Shown: positions 7,748 to 16,785 of the stretch, in pieces | Position numbering within the stretch: position 1 is the first letter of the stretch | How the letters are laid out: each line of letters starts with the position of its first letter | Origin: a virus | Virus record (IMG/VR): IMGVR_UViG_3300023174_005626 | Coordinates: 45,483 to 109,482 of that record | Direction: 5' to 3' (one strand) | Length of the DNA: 64,000 bases | Program-made: the position numbers and the translations under genes | The notes under the pieces: model-generated | Database searches by the model: none | What the model was told of the DNA's origin: nothing | What the model saw: the letters and a program-made list of their open reading frames with translations, nothing else

Positions 7748-10513
7748 CTTTTCCTTCCAATTTTCTTCTGCTAAATCATACATATAATCAGCCTTAAGAC
7801 CACGTCTTTCCCAATAATTTAATTCTTGTTCGGTAATATCCAAAACATCTTTTTGTAAATCATCTTGGTCACCTTCACCTAACGGATGTCCATTAATTAA
7901 TTCACACTGAGCTGTTGTAAAGATTCCCCTTTGTTCAGGGTCAGCAACAATTAACCCATTTCTAACTTCGTCTTGGAACACAACCATCAAAGGTTCAATT
8001 CTTTTATTGAATGTTGATACCGCTCTTGGTACATTATAGTCACCCGTTAAATCAGGGTCGTTCTCTAAAATATCTTTATCCAACATATAACAGTTAACCA
8101 TAACCCCATCTGTAATTGGTTTTGCCTTAGGGTTATTAAATATGTTCACTGCGTTCGTATCTTTAATTTGTTTAACTGTCATCTTTTGGACATCCCCTTG
8201 TGATGCCTTTGTTCCGTTATTAACATACATGATTACATCACCCAAGTTAACACTCAAACCGTCTTGTATTGCAAGTTCCATATGAGCCATACGAGACATA
8301 CTATTACCCGATTTAGTCTTAGTTGTTAATCTTTTCTTATATTCATCAAGAGTTAGTTTAACCTTCGCTCTTTGTGCAATCTTACTTAATGGAACCTTCT
8401 TATCAAATATTTTTTGTAGATACTCGTAGTAATATTCAACAAACGCCTTACCATCGCCTTGTAATAACATCTTAATTCCTTTATCCAAGAATTCCTCAAT
8501 ATATAATGGTAACTTTTTAGACTTAATAGAATTGCCAGTCAACTTTATCTTTCCTTTGGCATCCATTACAGCGTAATTTTTTCTGGCAAGATTTATACAT
8601 GACGGCCAAACCCCATCGGTATCAAGTGCCATTTCTCCTCTCATGAATATATCATTGTATTCTGCCACGTCAGCCTCAGGTCCATAATACTCCTTACCTT
8701 CTTTAACCTTCCAATTCAAACCACGACCAACATACACACGGTCTTTTGCTTCAGGTGGGGTTGAGAAGTTCACACCATCCGTATCCATAACCAATGGAAC
8801 ATATCCTTTTGTCATAAAGAATCTAATCATCTGACGAAGATATTGTCTACCTGTACAGGTGATTTGTTCTCCCATATACATGTCACCCCAAGCATAAACC
8901 TGAGGAGCTGACAACGCACCGAACATTGAGTTAATGAAAATCTTAATCGGTAATTGTTTGTTACCATATGTTGCAGACTTCTTTGGGTCGGTTGTATAAA
9001 ATTTTTCAGCGAGTTCTTTGTATTTGATACGGGTATTACGGAAATAACTTAACATTCCTTTCATTGCACCTGTAACATCACAGTCGGGGAATACATCGTG
9101 AACCAATTGAATAGATGGATATAGTGAACTAAAGTCCAACTTAAGTACGTCCTTGGAATATCCAACCTTCAATAATCTTGATAATCCACCAACGAAATCA
9201 GTCTTGGCTTCTTTTGCAGGAATTGCTAACCCATGTTTGTATGACCAAGCCAACATCAACATCTTCCATAATGTTGCGGTACCCATTGTGGACACTCTCT
9301 CATATGTTGTTGGAATCATTGCTGCAAGTAGAAATGAACCTTGGTTAAACTCCGTATCAACCTTTAATGTTTCATCCAAGTCATCGTCAAGATATCTCTC
9401 AACAAGGTTATCGCCAGTAGTTTTTATATATACTCCAGGAAACTTAACATCTAAGTCTTGGTATTCTGACGCCTTCTTATATTTTCCATTCTGAACATTT
9501 AACCAATACTCCTCTTTGTTAATATACATTTTGCCAATACTCTCATGGTCAATGTAAACACGGTCAGGAGCTTCAGCATTAATAAACTTGGTAATATATT
9601 TCAAACCCGCAGCTTTAATACTTGAGTTAATTGCCTGTGCTCTACGAACAGCATGAATAATATCAATTACATTGTAACCCCAAATAGATGTCTGAACATA
9701 TTCTTCCACCTCATTTGCAAGTTTTAACATACTGTCCTTTCTTGTGAATGAATGTTGGGGGTGTAATGAACGACAAGCCTTTTTTGGGTCAACACCTAAA
9801 ATTTTACATCTTTCAAATATCCAATGCCAGTCAAAGTTTGCTGAATTATATCCACCAATAATACTTGGTTTGAGGTCATCTATAACTTTAAAGAACTCAA
9901 TGATAGAATTCTTCTCCTGAGACTCATCAAGACACTCAATGACTCTGTGGTATCCTTTATTAGTCTTTATTCCAATCATGAAAATACGACCATCTTTAGG
10001 GTCAAGAGCAGTAGTTTCCAAGTCAAATACAAGTCGGGTGACTTGTTCGTAGTCTTCAAAACCTTTAAATAATCTTTTTTCTTTTGAAATTAAGTATTGT
10101 TCTACAGGAGGTAGAATCATTATCTTATCCTTTGACTTATCTCCCCAAGGGTCACAACCACCATCTCTAAAGAACTGAATAAGTTCTCTATAACCTTTAA
10201 GTGATTTAACCATATATGTAAGACCTTTTTCAAGTCTTTCATTATCTTTTGTTTCTAATTTATCAATCATGATTCCGTACTTAGTCATAGCCTCTTTTTG
10301 TGCGGCTTTGGAATCACCATAAAACTTTAATCCGCGCAAATCACCGACCCACGCAAACGGAATAAACGTATCCTTACGGATTTCTTTTCCTTTACCAGGT
10401 GCTTCTTTAATTTTGTAAATTGAGTTGGATGCGTAGTCAAATTCTATTGCGACTATAAATTCTTCAGGGTCGTTACCATGTAGGAACGATTCTATCTCTT
10501 CGTTAGATATCAT
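7724..10513 (-). CDS. gp43: Family B DNA polymerase with proofreading exonuclease, gp43-like
   Basis: A 929-residue replicative polymerase (T4 gp43 has 898). The exonuclease domain has Exo I FDLETTALD (D164, E166), Exo II GGYNSANFDWHW (N223 to D228) and an Exo III-like GYNVIDIIHAV near D284. The polymerase domain has motif A LKLDFSSLYPSIQ (D460), motif B around KQLPIKIFINSMFGALS (to about 534) and motif C MDTDGVNFS (D577, D579). A VGGLSRLLKVG segment corresponds to the usual YxGG linker between the two activities. Both active sites look complete, so the enzyme should copy the phage genome with proofreading. It lies alone on the minus strand between the neck gene and the glycosyltransferase cluster and converges with the former. 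Confidence 0.97.
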   Translation of the reverse strand: MISNEEIESFLHGNDPEEFIVAIEFDYASNSIYKIKEAPGKGKEIRKDTFIPFAWVGDLRGLKFYGDSKAAQKEAMTKYGIMIDKLETKDNERLEKGLTYMVKSLKGYRELIQFFRDGGCDPWGDKSKDKIMILPPVEQYLISKEKRLFKGFEDYEQVTRLVFDLETTALDPKDGRIFMIGIKTNKGYHRVIECLDESQEKNSIIEFFKVIDDLKPSIIGGYNSANFDWHWIFERCKILGVDPKKACRSLHPQHSFTRKDSMLKLANEVEEYVQTSIWGYNVIDIIHAVRRAQAINSSIKAAGLKYITKFINAEAPDRVYIDHESIGKMYINKEEYWLNVQNGKYKKASEYQDLDVKFPGVYIKTTGDNLVERYLDDDLDETLKVDTEFNQGSFLLAAMIPTTYERVSTMGTATLWKMLMLAWSYKHGLAIPAKEAKTDFVGGLSRLLKVGYSKDVLKLDFSSLYPSIQLVHDVFPDCDVTGAMKGMLSYFRNTRIKYKELAEKFYTTDPKKSATYGNKQLPIKIFINSMFGALSAPQVYAWGDMYMGEQITCTGRQYLRQMIRFFMTKGYVPLVMDTDGVNFSTPPEAKDRVYVGRGLNWKVKEGKEYYGPEADVAEYNDIFMRGEMALDTDGVWPSCINLARKNYAVMDAKGKIKLTGNSIKSKKLPLYIEEFLDKGIKMLLQGDGKAFVEYYYEYLQKIFDKKVPLSKIAQRAKVKLTLDEYKKRLTTKTKSGNSMSRMAHMELAIQDGLSVNLGDVIMYVNNGTKASQGDVQKMTVKQIKDTNAVNIFNNPKAKPITDGVMVNCYMLDKDILENDPDLTGDYNVPRAVSTFNKRIEPLMVVFQDEVRNGLIVADPEQRGIFTTAQCELINGHPLGEGDQDDLQKDVLDITEQELNYWERRGLKADYMYDLAEENWKEKLGLLQTV

Positions 10514-10571
10514 AATATATTTTTTAGAGTGGTCTATTAGCTTTCACAATATGTGAAATTTACCTTCCTCT

Positions 10572-10578
10572 ATAAATA
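10572..10578 (-). promoter_or_regulatory. TATTTAT motif upstream of DNA polymerase gene
   Basis: Sense-oriented TATTTAT 58 bases before the polymerase ATG, the largest spacing in the set. Polymerase is normally an early or middle gene, so this copy is the least certain as a late promoter. Confidence 0.3.
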
Positions 10579-10603
10579 TAAAAAATCTTGTGAATTAATC
10601 AAA

Positions 10604-10981
10604 TTAACAACAAGCAGTTTCAGAAATAAAACTATCTTGAATATTAACATAAAGTTCTTCTCTGATTGGTAAAATTAAATTTCCCTCGTCATTCTTAATT
10701 AAAAATTGACCTTGGTATCTACCAACAGTATCCGTATCGTATTTTGTAAATTTAAAATAGATATAATATTCTGTGGATGCGCCTTCAGGTAAAATTAAAC
10801 TAACAATTTCACATGGAGCAGAAACTATCTTAGGTATACCTGTTTCTACGTTAATCATAGAAAAATAAATTGAGGACACTTCAAGTGCCTGCATCAACTC
10901 AAGATACCCAGCTCTACCGTCTTTAACAACCTGCATTTTTAAAACAGGTAACGTTGCATTCTTTTTGATAAAAAATTCCAT
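10604..10981 (-). CDS. Small beta-sandwich protein, baseplate upper-protein-like (BppU N-domain style)
   Basis: A 125-residue protein starting MEFFIKKNATLPVLKMQVVK; the frame continues upstream but would overlap the preceding glycosyltransferase. Strands with AGYLELMQALEVSSIYFSM, YYIYFKFTKYDTDTVGRYQG and QFLIKNDEGNLILPIREEL follow the pattern of the immunoglobulin-like N-terminal domain of phage baseplate upper proteins (a G-x-Y-x-x-x-F strand, then an L-x-LP strand and a short V-x-I strand). It is the last gene in this minus-strand unit and has its own TATTTAT copy, so it is probably a late virion component, although it follows glycosyltransferase genes. Confidence 0.5.
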   Translation of the reverse strand: MEFFIKKNATLPVLKMQVVKDGRAGYLELMQALEVSSIYFSMINVETGIPKIVSAPCEIVSLILPEGASTEYYIYFKFTKYDTDTVGRYQGQFLIKNDEGNLILPIREELYVNIQDSFISETACC

Positions 10982-10985
10982 AACA

Positions 10986-10992
10986 ATAAATA
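10986..10992 (-). promoter_or_regulatory. TATTTAT late-promoter candidate for small beta-sandwich gene
   Basis: Sense-oriented TATTTAT four bases before the ATG, inside the short gap after the glycosyltransferase stop codon. The surrounding CATAACAATA...TATTGTTATG is an inverted repeat. Confidence 0.45.
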
Positions 10993-10997
10993 TATTG

Positions 10998-12674
10998 TTA
11001 TGACTCTTTACGAAGGTCTCCGCTATAATGTTCAAATCTATTATGCTCAGTTGGTGTTGCCAACAATAAACCAGGATAAAGTTCATCCTTTTTTATTAGC
11101 TGATACATATGACTCATCCAAGTTTGTTCAAACGGATGTGCCCATGTTACGTCTAAGAACATTTTTTTATTTCCTGGTCTGCTAACAAGTTGAGGCCAGT
11201 TACAATAATAAACATCACCCATAGTATATGGTAATCCTTTATGACTTAAAACATGAGTATATACTGATTTTGGTGCATTTGGGTCTAATCCTTGGACAGG
11301 TAATCTATTTTTACCAGGCCAAAATTGTTCTCTAATGTGTTGAGGTACATTATACCAAGCCCATTGAGTTCCATTATCCCCATAAAATTCTGAATAATTA
11401 AGTTTTAAGAAATCAAAATTTTCTTTCTTCATAACTTCTAACGACTTAGTATAAAGATTTGGAATATATCTATTAAACCCATTTCTGCAAACAGCTCCTT
11501 CATTTGGAAAAAAGAACATGTCATCTTCAAAAAATAAGTAATAATCTAATTCAGTTGCGTCAAAATGTTCTGCAATAAACTGTCTTCCTCCACATATCCC
11601 TAAATTATCTTTCTTTATATGTGTAAAATTATGTTGATTACAAAGTGAGGCATATTCATCAAAAGTTGATTCGTCAGAAGAGTTATCTAATAAAAACTTT
11701 TCAGTCTTAAGTAAGTAATCTTTGTCGTATTCAGTCATTGATTTAATCAACGTTCTGAATTGATTTGGACTATTAAAAGTAATAACATACAATCCAACTT
11801 TAGATGTGTCTAAATTATTAACAGATTCAACTACTTTAGCCTCGTTCTTTAGTTTTAAATTATCGTTTTTTAAGTCCTCAAAGAATTTTCCAACTAATCC
11901 ATTACCCTCAATTTCAAAATAATTTATTAAATCAGAATGTTTATAACACATAATACTGAAAATAGATTCTTCAGTACCCATATAACCTTCTTCTAATGTT
12001 GTTTTTAATAATGAATAATAAATTCCATTAATATCACCAATAGAGTCTTTAGGTCCACCAAAAAACCCACCTCTAGCAACTTTAGTTACTTTATCTCCAG
12101 CAATTGAATTTAACTTATTATATTCAAAACCATGAATTTCGGTTTCAGCCGCATAAGGAAAACAAATAAATGAAAACTTAGAAATGTATTTTGGTAACTT
12201 ATCTAAAACTTTATCGTGTGTAAAATAACCAGGATGAACAGTATTTGTTAATCCACCATCAATCCAAAAAAGATATTCTGAATTAAATTGGTCCATAATC
12301 TTAGCGTCATTTAATAAAAACACTTTAGACATAACCAATGGATTATAGTTTTCTAATCTTGCTTGTGTTGAATCTTTTAACCAACCAGATAAATTAGACC
12401 AACTTTCGTTGTTTCTAATCTTCTGAATCATGTCAAAAAATTCGTTTTCTCTGAACCAACTCAAAGGTCTCGTAATAAACTGAGTATTATCTTTTGACCT
12501 TCTTTCAAAAACAAAATCTTTAAGTTCTTCATCACCAAAAATAATCATATTGGCATCAACACCTAATAATGAACTAAATTTGTCCAAATAATGTTGATAA
12601 GTTCTTGACCATCCTTCAGTTAGTTCATCTCTACCAATGTTCCATATCCCTGTTACTAATGTTATCTTACTCAT
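10998..12674 (-). CDS. Two-domain glycosyltransferase: HtrL/YibB-like domain plus GT-A domain
   Basis: A 558-residue protein. Residues 1-270 resemble the HtrL/YibB (WlaTC-type) family: it opens MSKITLVTGIWNIGRDEL, has the YLFWIDGGLTNTVHP strand where the acidic sugar-nucleotide site is expected, and GGFFGGPKDSI downstream. Residues 293-558 form a second GT-A-like domain starting YVITFNSPNQFRTLIKSM, with LGICGGRQFIAEHF and an acidic YYLFFEDDMFFF motif that would bind the metal and nucleotide sugar. Joining the two in one chain suggests successive addition of two sugars. It overlaps the upstream glycosyltransferase gene by eight bases and belongs to a four-gene minus-strand operon. The acceptor could be host envelope glycan or the Pro-Thr tail proteins next door. 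Confidence 0.75.
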   Translation of the reverse strand: MSKITLVTGIWNIGRDELTEGWSRTYQHYLDKFSSLLGVDANMIIFGDEELKDFVFERRSKDNTQFITRPLSWFRENEFFDMIQKIRNNESWSNLSGWLKDSTQARLENYNPLVMSKVFLLNDAKIMDQFNSEYLFWIDGGLTNTVHPGYFTHDKVLDKLPKYISKFSFICFPYAAETEIHGFEYNKLNSIAGDKVTKVARGGFFGGPKDSIGDINGIYYSLLKTTLEEGYMGTEESIFSIMCYKHSDLINYFEIEGNGLVGKFFEDLKNDNLKLKNEAKVVESVNNLDTSKVGLYVITFNSPNQFRTLIKSMTEYDKDYLLKTEKFLLDNSSDESTFDEYASLCNQHNFTHIKKDNLGICGGRQFIAEHFDATELDYYLFFEDDMFFFPNEGAVCRNGFNRYIPNLYTKSLEVMKKENFDFLKLNYSEFYGDNGTQWAWYNVPQHIREQFWPGKNRLPVQGLDPNAPKSVYTHVLSHKGLPYTMGDVYYCNWPQLVSRPGNKKMFLDVTWAHPFEQTWMSHMYQLIKKDELYPGLLLATPTEHNRFEHYSGDLRKES

Positions 12675-13551
12675 AAATTCTATTAAATTCTTCTAATATT
12701 TTAAAAAAGCTTTTATTTTTTTGGAACAACTCATCTGATGTTCCTTGAGGTGCATTATCTCTACACCACCATATATCAAAATGTTTTCTATAAAATAAAT
12801 CTTGGTGGTTAAAATACATCAAAGTCATAATTTGTTCCTCATGAGGTAACCCATTATCATTACCCAAAACACTTTGGGCATAATTTTCAAAAGTTGTTAC
12901 TACGTTATCCCATTTATCTCTATGACCTCCAAACATTCCACCTATGATATGAATACTTCTATCATAGTTAACATACCATTTCGGGTCTACAGTTCCTGAC
13001 CAATAATTTCTATCATTTTCTTTACCAAATAACAAAAATTTATCTCCAGTGTCTTCAATAACATTTTTTAAGAAATTATTATTAAAAAGATTACTTTCGT
13101 AAAACCTTTTCATTGAATGGTGTTGTTCGTCAAGATATTTTAAAGGAATAAGTCCACAATGGGATAATCCCGCATCAACCCAATAATAGTTGTCATAAGA
13201 TTTATCTTCATTCCACCACCAACTAAATTTAGAATATTGAATTTCAATACATCTATCTCCTCTTTTAATGTCCTCAACATTCTTTCTTGAATTGATTAAA
13301 TCTTTAAATTTACAATTCTCAAGGTCAAAAACTTGGAATTTTAATTGATTCTCAGATATATTATTTTGGGAATAAAAAAATTCTTTTAAGGATTCAATTT
13401 CTCTGTCTGATGTATAACAAAGAAAATCCGCATCAGTCATTTTAAGTAATGAAAGAAGACTATATCTATAATGTGAACCTCTGTTAGGTCTTCCACCTAA
13501 TTCGGTTCCATTTAAATCACTATAAATTGCGGTAATTATTTTAGTTGACAT
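12667..13551 (-). CDS. HtrL/YibB-like glycosyltransferase
   Basis: A 294-residue single-domain relative of the N-terminal half of the next gene. It starts MSTKIITAIYSDLNGTELGG, carries YYWVDAGLSHCGLIP at the expected catalytic strand and GGMFGGHRDKW in the same relative place as GGFFGG in the neighbour. These paired motifs mark the HtrL/YibB family, linked to lipopolysaccharide and cell-surface glycans. An R-x-x-RGSHYRYS segment near the N-terminus could hold the nucleotide sugar. It overlaps both neighbours by a few bases, which indicates one operon and coupled translation. Donor and acceptor are unknown. Confidence 0.65.
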   Translation of the reverse strand: MSTKIITAIYSDLNGTELGGRPNRGSHYRYSLLSLLKMTDADFLCYTSDREIESLKEFFYSQNNISENQLKFQVFDLENCKFKDLINSRKNVEDIKRGDRCIEIQYSKFSWWWNEDKSYDNYYWVDAGLSHCGLIPLKYLDEQHHSMKRFYESNLFNNNFLKNVIEDTGDKFLLFGKENDRNYWSGTVDPKWYVNYDRSIHIIGGMFGGHRDKWDNVVTTFENYAQSVLGNDNGLPHEEQIMTLMYFNHQDLFYRKHFDIWWCRDNAPQGTSDELFQKNKSFFKILEEFNRIYE

Positions 13552-14284
13552 TATATGGTAAGTGTTGTTTTTGAATTTTTATTTTTTTGTTTTCACTTTC
13601 ATTTAAATATTGTCCAGGAATTTTAATTGGAGAATACTGATTCCAATTATATGTTTGAGTATAGAAATTATTGTACATACCATGAGACACGTCAGAATAA
13701 GAATTTTTTTGTGGAGCAATTGGTAATACAGGTGCAAAACATTGTACAACAGGGTAAACATGTTTAACCAATTGTTCATCAATAGGAAGAACATAATCTC
13801 CACTTTGGAAAGCATATTCTTTAATATTTTCTACAAGTTGGAATGATGACACATCATAGATAAGAATATTTGTTGCAAATGTTTCAGTTAATCTATCATG
13901 TGGTTTTGGTGGTAAATTAGTTAAGTCTAACAACATGTTATACTTTTCACTAATATTCATTGGTCTGTTTAAAGTTGGTGCCAAATTCATAACACCAAAC
14001 TCAATACCATCAATTTGTTTTTCCAAATCTTCAATAAATGATTTTGAATATGGCATCACATCACAATCATCTTCTATAACCATTACACGTTTATACCCTC
14101 TTTCTTTAGCAATATTTATAATTCCTAAATGAGAAAGGGTACAACCCATATAACTATTCCTATTAACAGCACTGAATACCTCGTAATCCCAACCAATATA
14201 ATCCAATTCAAATTTAATATCCTCTAATCTATCTGGTCTTGTTTCTAAGTTGACTACAAACTTTGGTAATTCATTAAATTTCAT
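13541..14284 (-). CDS. Glycosyltransferase family 25 (LPS biosynthesis type)
   Basis: A 247-residue protein with the family 25 layout. The N-terminus reads FVVNLETRPDRLEDIKFEL (the family N-L-x-x-R-x-DR motif), followed by IGWDYEVFSAVNR, then MGCTLSHLGIINIAKERGYK, which matches the conserved GC-x-x-SH segment. The acidic catalytic motif is VMVIEDDCDVMP. Family 25 enzymes include galactosyltransferases of lipooligosaccharide and collagen-type hydroxylysine. The start codon lies in the stop of the upstream GlcNAc-transferase-like gene and the end overlaps the next gene by 11 bases. The signature is clear; the sugar is not known. Confidence 0.85.
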   Translation of the reverse strand: MKFNELPKFVVNLETRPDRLEDIKFELDYIGWDYEVFSAVNRNSYMGCTLSHLGIINIAKERGYKRVMVIEDDCDVMPYSKSFIEDLEKQIDGIEFGVMNLAPTLNRPMNISEKYNMLLDLTNLPPKPHDRLTETFATNILIYDVSSFQLVENIKEYAFQSGDYVLPIDEQLVKHVYPVVQCFAPVLPIAPQKNSYSDVSHGMYNNFYTQTYNWNQYSPIKIPGQYLNESENKKIKIQKQHLPYNVN

Positions 14285-15552
14285 TAACTAACAACATTAT
14301 GATTTAGTTGACCTGTTAATCTATCACACCAACCTTTTGATTCTGAGTGTGGCCAAACAACCCAGTATGATGGTAATTCTGTTGTTTGGAACTCTCTCCA
14401 AACTTTACAATAACCATCAGGGTCTCTCATGAAACCAGCAATTTCGTTTTTATCTGCATCCTTTCTAAATAAAGTCTCATCTTTTGCATTATGGAATGCC
14501 ACAACCCAAAAGTCATAATCTTTTTCGGGAACACTTGAATAACCAACATCAATACAATGTTTGTATATTGTTGCAAAACTATCCATCCATTCTTCTTCTG
14601 TTTCAAAGTTATATGGACTTGGTGGATATTGTTTGTCTAAACAATGTTTGTCAATTGCTCTTCTTTCAAACAATAAGCCAGAATATTTTTCATAATCTCT
14701 TAAAGTTCTAACAGTGCCAAATCCAAATGGTCCATCATGACCTTCTTGAACTTCACCATCCATACCAAATAATTTTCTATTAGTTAAATGAGAAACTCTA
14801 TTTTTTTCTCCCCAAGTCTTATCATCATCCCATTGTTTTGTTCTACCCTTACGAGTGTACTCATGGTAAACTACAGGAACATGTGGGTGGAATAAATCAT
14901 AACCCCATGTATAAGCTCTTGCCGCAATTGAAATCTCTTCTCCGTGGAAATAGTATTCAGGGTTGTGTTGAACTTCTACTGAAAACTCACCTAATGTAAA
15001 ACAGAAGTGAGCAGAATAAAATCTTGCTGTTACAGGTTTTGTCATTTCTCTCCAACCTGGAATTGTTTCAGGTAAGAAGAATACAGCACCTTCAGGAATA
15101 AATCTATCAAATGCCATTCTCCAAGCATCTTGTGCTCTACCTGCAGGGTCATTGTCAGGGTCAAAAGATGGGACATAACCCGTAAGTAGAGGTTTCTTGT
15201 ACCCATCCTTTTGTAACCCCTTTATCATTTTGATAAGAACATCATCCCAATCTTTAATGAATCTCATGTGAGAATCAATTTGAAGGGTATATGTTTCACC
15301 ATCATAAAGTTGTTGTGTTAGGTTTCTGGCCCAACAAACTCCTTTGGCGTCTTGATATGGGATATCTAAGATTTTAAATCTTTTATCGGTTCTGAATTCA
15401 TCTAAGTTATCAAAACCATCTGTTTCGCTAAATTGTCTTGCGATTGCAAAAACCAAATTTTTAGGTTTCTTAGCGTTGGCAATCATATCTTTTAACGTTG
15501 GGATTAATTGTGGGTCCCTGTAGGATGCGATTTGAATAAAAATTTTGCTCAT
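14284..15552 (-). CDS. GlcNAc-transferase family glycosyltransferase (Skp1-GnT-like)
   Basis: A 422-residue protein. It opens MSKIFIQIASYRDPQLIPTL, the typical start of the family that includes the Dictyostelium Skp1 GlcNAc transferase and many bacterial and viral homologues. The catalytic region has KGVCWARNLTQQLY followed by TLQIDSHMRFIKDWD, in which D-S-H replaces D-x-D as in this family, and later YYFHGEEISIAARAYTWGYD. It should transfer GlcNAc or a related sugar in the cytoplasm to a hydroxyl of a protein or glycan. The eukaryotic member modifies a hydroxyproline, of interest because Pro-rich proteins are encoded directly upstream. First gene of the minus-strand glycosyltransferase operon, behind a terminator hairpin. 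Confidence 0.85.
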   Translation of the reverse strand: MSKIFIQIASYRDPQLIPTLKDMIANAKKPKNLVFAIARQFSETDGFDNLDEFRTDKRFKILDIPYQDAKGVCWARNLTQQLYDGETYTLQIDSHMRFIKDWDDVLIKMIKGLQKDGYKKPLLTGYVPSFDPDNDPAGRAQDAWRMAFDRFIPEGAVFFLPETIPGWREMTKPVTARFYSAHFCFTLGEFSVEVQHNPEYYFHGEEISIAARAYTWGYDLFHPHVPVVYHEYTRKGRTKQWDDDKTWGEKNRVSHLTNRKLFGMDGEVQEGHDGPFGFGTVRTLRDYEKYSGLLFERRAIDKHCLDKQYPPSPYNFETEEEWMDSFATIYKHCIDVGYSSVPEKDYDFWVVAFHNAKDETLFRKDADKNEIAGFMRDPDGYCKVWREFQTTELPSYWVVWPHSESKGWCDRLTGQLNHNVVS

Positions 15553-15578
15553 TTATAGTATTTTGTCTTAAAAATAAA

Positions 15579-15604
15579 AAACCCTCCACAAAAGTAGAGG
15601 GTTT
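15579..15604 (-). terminator. Intrinsic terminator after Pro-Thr protein gene
   Basis: In minus sense, AAACCCTCTAC pairs with GTGGAGGGTTT around a TTTT loop (one mismatch) and is followed by a T-rich run. It separates the Pro-Thr protein gene from the glycosyltransferase operon and lies close to the start of the latter. Confidence 0.8.
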
Positions 15605-15627
15605 CTGAATATAATAAATTATTATTT

Positions 15628-16704
15628 TTAACAACCTGATGGGTCGACAGCCGTAATCTGTCCAGAACCACCTGTAACTTCAAACACCGCAGTTCCATTT
15701 GAGTAGAAACCATTCATAACTGGGGTAGTTAAACTTGAGTTGTAGTATAAGAATTCTGCAATGTTTGGACCAATTCCTCCTGCAACAGTTCCGTAGATTG
15801 TATTAGGAGCCCCACTGAAATCAATACAAGCTAAGTTTGCTGTACTACCTGTACCTAAAATATAGGTGTAATAACCAAATGTTGGTGTAGGAGATGGTGT
15901 GTTAGTTGGTGTCTTAGTCATTGTTGGTGTCATTGTTGGAGTTGGAGTTAACGTTACACATATTGTAACTGAACCTACAACATTTCCATTAGTATCTAAT
16001 TGTGAAACATATCCACCATTTTGAATAAATCCTGTCATATTAATTGTCGCATCTCCTGTTGAAATATTAGAGAATTGAGTACTTAAATCAAATTGTGAAT
16101 TATTTCCGTAAACAGTTACTGTTGGGTTATATCGTCCACAAGCTTCGTCATGAGTTGTTCCTGAGTAAACAGTAAATGCAACTTTAGAACGTGTTGGTGT
16201 TGGTGTTTGTGTTGGTGTGCACGTTGGTGTCACAGCAGCAGTTCCTGTTGGAGTGTTAGTTGGTGTTTGTGTTGTTGTGCACGTTGGTGTCACAGCAGCA
16301 GTTCCTGTTGGAGTGTTAGTTGGTGTTTTTGTGTTAGTTGGTGTCGGTGTCACAGCAGCAGTTCCTGTTGGAGTGTTAGTTGGTGTTCCTGTGTTAGTTG
16401 GTGTTTGAGTTTGAGTTGGTGTTTGAGTTTGAGTTACGCTTGGTGTTGGTGTATTTGTTGGTGTTAGTGTCGGTGTTGGAGTCGGAGTTGCAGTAGCATT
16501 TAATGGAGGGAAAGGTCCTTGATTAACTAAAAGTATCACATTTGAAAATGCAGTACTGTATGAGTTATTTATCAACCAAATGTTTTTAGTTTCACTTGGG
16601 TCCAAAGGAACTTGGTATTCCCACATATTGTCATCACATCTTCTATAACTAAAATTTGCTATTGAAGTTCCTGTGTTCGTTAAAGTATATTTGCTACATG
16701 CCAT
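15628..16704 (-). CDS. Pro-Thr-rich modular tail/fibre-like protein A
   Basis: A 358-residue protein with three small beta domains joined by Pro-Thr linkers. Domain 1 (1-70) is followed by a linker of TPT and TQT steps and three exact-length 20-residue repeats beginning [15 protein letters not shown] (about residues 107-170). Domain 2 (about 175-250) reads [25 protein letters not shown] and ends in a Cys; the same domain recurs in the next protein. Domain 3 (275-358) has ACIDFSG, TIYGTV, NGFYSNG and a terminal Cys. The linkers look mucin-like: extended, and able to carry O-glycans. There is no signal peptide. I infer a virion surface protein, perhaps a receptor-binding or adhesion element. 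It is last in a four-gene minus-strand series and ends at a terminator. Confidence 0.7.
   Translation of the reverse strand: MACSKYTLTNTGTSIANFSYRRCDDNMWEYQVPLDPSETKNIWLINNSYSTAFSNVILLVNQGPFPPLNATATPTPTPTLTPTNTPTPSVTQTQTPTQTQTPTNTGTPTNTPTGTAAVTPTPTNTKTPTNTPTGTAAVTPTCTTTQTPTNTPTGTAAVTPTCTPTQTPTPTRSKVAFTVYSGTTHDEACGRYNPTVTVYGNNSQFDLSTQFSNISTGDATINMTGFIQNGGYVSQLDTNGNVVGSVTICVTLTPTPTMTPTMTKTPTNTPSPTPTFGYYTYILGTGSTANLACIDFSGAPNTIYGTVAGGIGPNIAEFLYYNSSLTTPVMNGFYSNGTAVFEVTGGSGQITAVDPSGC
16201..16380. repeat. Three tandem 60-bp repeats in Pro-Thr linker
   Basis: Three adjacent units of 60 bases share CACAGCAGCAGTTCCTGTTG and the following GAGTGTTAGT at identical phase. They encode 20-residue units with TGTAAVTPT. 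The unit length is a multiple of three, so loss or gain of a unit keeps the frame. Confidence 0.95.
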
Positions 16705-16723
16705 CTTATTTCTTATTTATCTA

Positions 16724-16730
16724 ATAAATA
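16724..16730 (-). promoter_or_regulatory. TATTTAT late-promoter candidate for Pro-Thr protein A
   Basis: Sense-oriented TATTTAT 19 bases before the ATG. A second copy on the other strand (16713-16719) lies between it and the ATG. Confidence 0.45.
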
Positions 16731-16785
16731 CTAAGATTTTGGCTAATTTATTCAAGAAGAATAAAAAAATATTTTTTGTTAAAAG

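Noticed and set aside
16207-16467. Plus-strand frame rich in Cys, Trp and Ser across the Thr-Pro repeats
   Set aside because: It is the mirror of the minus-strand repeat codons, has no own start signals, and lies wholly inside a better-supported gene.
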